NCBI GenBank assembly: GCA_001579985.1
Contig: LRSR01011355.1
Coordinates: forward strand, 1-29,137
DNA: 29,137 bases
Origin: Hypsibius dujardini
Lineage: Eukaryota > Tardigrada > Eutardigrada > Parachela > Hypsibiidae
Reading direction: 5' to 3'
Below are positions 28,055-29,137 of this stretch, piece by piece. The position numbers were made by a program, and so were the translations under genes. Within the stretch, counting starts at the first letter, position 1; each line of letters opens with the position of its first letter. The notes beneath the pieces are model-generated. The model was not told the origin of the DNA. It did not search any database and worked only from the letters and a program-made list of their open reading frames with translations.

Positions 28055-29137
28055 CTACATGTCGAAGGACACCGCCTCCTCAGCTCCAAATCCGTCTTCC
28101 TTCTTGGACCTGCACCGGGTGAGACGATGAAATAGAAACTTTGTTAATAAAAGCGCTAATAAACACCGGCACCACTCCACTCTGCATCACATCGAAGAAC
28201 CACCGCAAGTCAAGGTCAATTTTAACAAAAAAAGGAAGGGGAAAATTTACATTTCAGTCAGGTTGAAACAAAATATAAACAAGGTATGTAGATTGGTTAG
28301 AAGCATCTTTGTTGCACTTCCCACTCCAGCACCCTCTCTCTCTCTCTCGCCACTTCCGGTCATCCCCTTACCCGTACAGTCTGTCGAAACAGTTGTGGCA
28401 CCACGGCTTAGCACCCTGACCTGACGGGTGCTCTTTGAACGTTCCTTTATTTAAAGGACGAACACAGTATGAGCACACGAAATGGTCAGGATGGAATTTT
28501 TTGCCCATCGCCGTTACACAGCGCCCACTGATGGGCTGCTGGCAGGTGCCACAAACTGATCCGCGATTAGCATGATAATGCTGCTCGCAATAAGGCCGGC
28601 CATCCAGGTCGAAGAAGCTTCCGCTGTCGAACGGTTTGCGACAATCCTGTAAAACAAGAGAACGTATGAGAGAGCAGCATTGGCTTTACGGACGTCTTCG
28701 CGATCAGAGTCAGTCGAGCATATTCTCTACGGAATTATTTTCTCCACATTTTTTCCCCTGGAAGATCAACCAGTCTGTTTGTCTGTCTGTCTGCCTGCCT
28801 GCCTGTCTGTCTGTCTGTCTGTCTGTCTGTCTGCCTGTCTGTCTGTCTGTCTGCGTGTATGTTTTTAAGCATGTCTGCCTGTCTAATTGAGTGACTGTCA
28901 GTGTCTATCTGTCTGCAGGTCGGGCTCTATGAAATATGCCGATAGTCTTATTCTAAAATCAAAATCCCTATTCCAATTGCAATAGATCGCTTACATTGCA
29001 AATGAAGCAATCGCGATGCCACTGTGCGTCGAGTGCTGTCAGATAAGTACCGGCGATGGGCTTCTGACATCCAGCGCATTGAGGAGCGAATGACTTCAAA
29101 TAGCATTGCTCACAAAACGGCTTTCCGTCGCGCTCGT
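28055..29137 (-). CDS. PXN: Paxillin, C-terminal part (end of LIM2, LIM3, LIM4), 5' end outside the window
   Basis: Exons in gene order: 29137-28995 (cut by the window edge), 28646-28372 and 28109-28055. Phases close to the stop. Paxillin is a focal-adhesion scaffold whose LIM domains target it to the membrane-cytoskeleton contact. The visible protein covers the end of LIM2 ([14 protein letters not shown]), LIM3 ([22 protein letters not shown]) and LIM4 ([36 protein letters not shown]). The runs [16 protein letters not shown] and LNKGTFKE are paxillin/Hic-5 signatures. Zinc-binding Cys/His/Asp spacing is intact. Unlike vertebrate paxillin, which ends straight after LIM4, this one adds about 17 residues ([17 protein letters not shown]) on a separate last exon, and has a 4-residue insertion before the last Cys pair. 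The paralogue Hic-5/leupaxin is the main alternative. Confidence 0.92.
28769..28856. repeat. (CTGT)n / (CTGC)n microsatellite in a paxillin intron
   Basis: TGTC units with CTGCCTGC interruptions, in the intron between 28647 and 28994. Confidence 0.9.

Overview
This is animal nuclear DNA. Every recognisable gene is split by short GT-AG introns, and the proteins are metazoan housekeeping or adhesion proteins: DESI2, NACA, glycogen branching enzyme, an ARMC5-like ARM/BTB protein, paxillin and an SH3-SH2 adaptor. Small introns (about 60-100 bp) mixed with larger repeat-filled ones, close gene spacing and abundant GATT, TGTC and GACA microsatellites suggest an invertebrate, perhaps a lophotrochozoan such as a flatworm. 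The species assignment is inference only; nothing here is bacterial or viral.

Layout. 1-1807: a heptamer repeat, then non-coding DNA. 1808-2473 (+): DESI2-like PPPDE peptidase, 2 exons. 2775-2990 (-): a small, repetitive, probably secreted peptide precursor. 4197-5781 (+): NACA, 4 exons. 6639-11645 (+): a 7-exon, 552-residue SH3-SH2 adaptor with an N-myristoylation-type start and no kinase domain. 12616-16611 (-): complete 10-exon GBE1 (702 residues), converging on the adaptor gene. 17838-21259 (+): an unrecognised 4-exon, 433-residue coiled-coil protein, divergent from GBE1. 22052-26482 (-): ARMC5-like protein with armadillo repeats and a C-terminal BTB. 28055-29137 (-): the 3' end of paxillin (end of LIM2, LIM3, LIM4), cut by the window edge.

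Exon joins were tested by reading phase. For DESI2, NACA, the adaptor, GBE1 and the coiled-coil gene all phases close and the total is a multiple of three. One ARMC5 junction (about 22665-23067) stays unresolved.

The genes do not form a pathway. The unusual content is non-coding: introns and spacers hold at least five unrelated fold-back/terminal-inverted-repeat elements (7367-7698, 9470-9592, 11713-11950, 14967-15122, 20658-20954), a TIR element flanked by TA (21462-21920), and about ten different minisatellites. One minisatellite repeats the adaptor's own 5' splice site; another repeats the end of a neighbouring fold-back element. The best biological leads are the small peptide precursor, the kinase-less SH3-SH2 protein, the unknown coiled-coil protein and the hairpin-rich introns.
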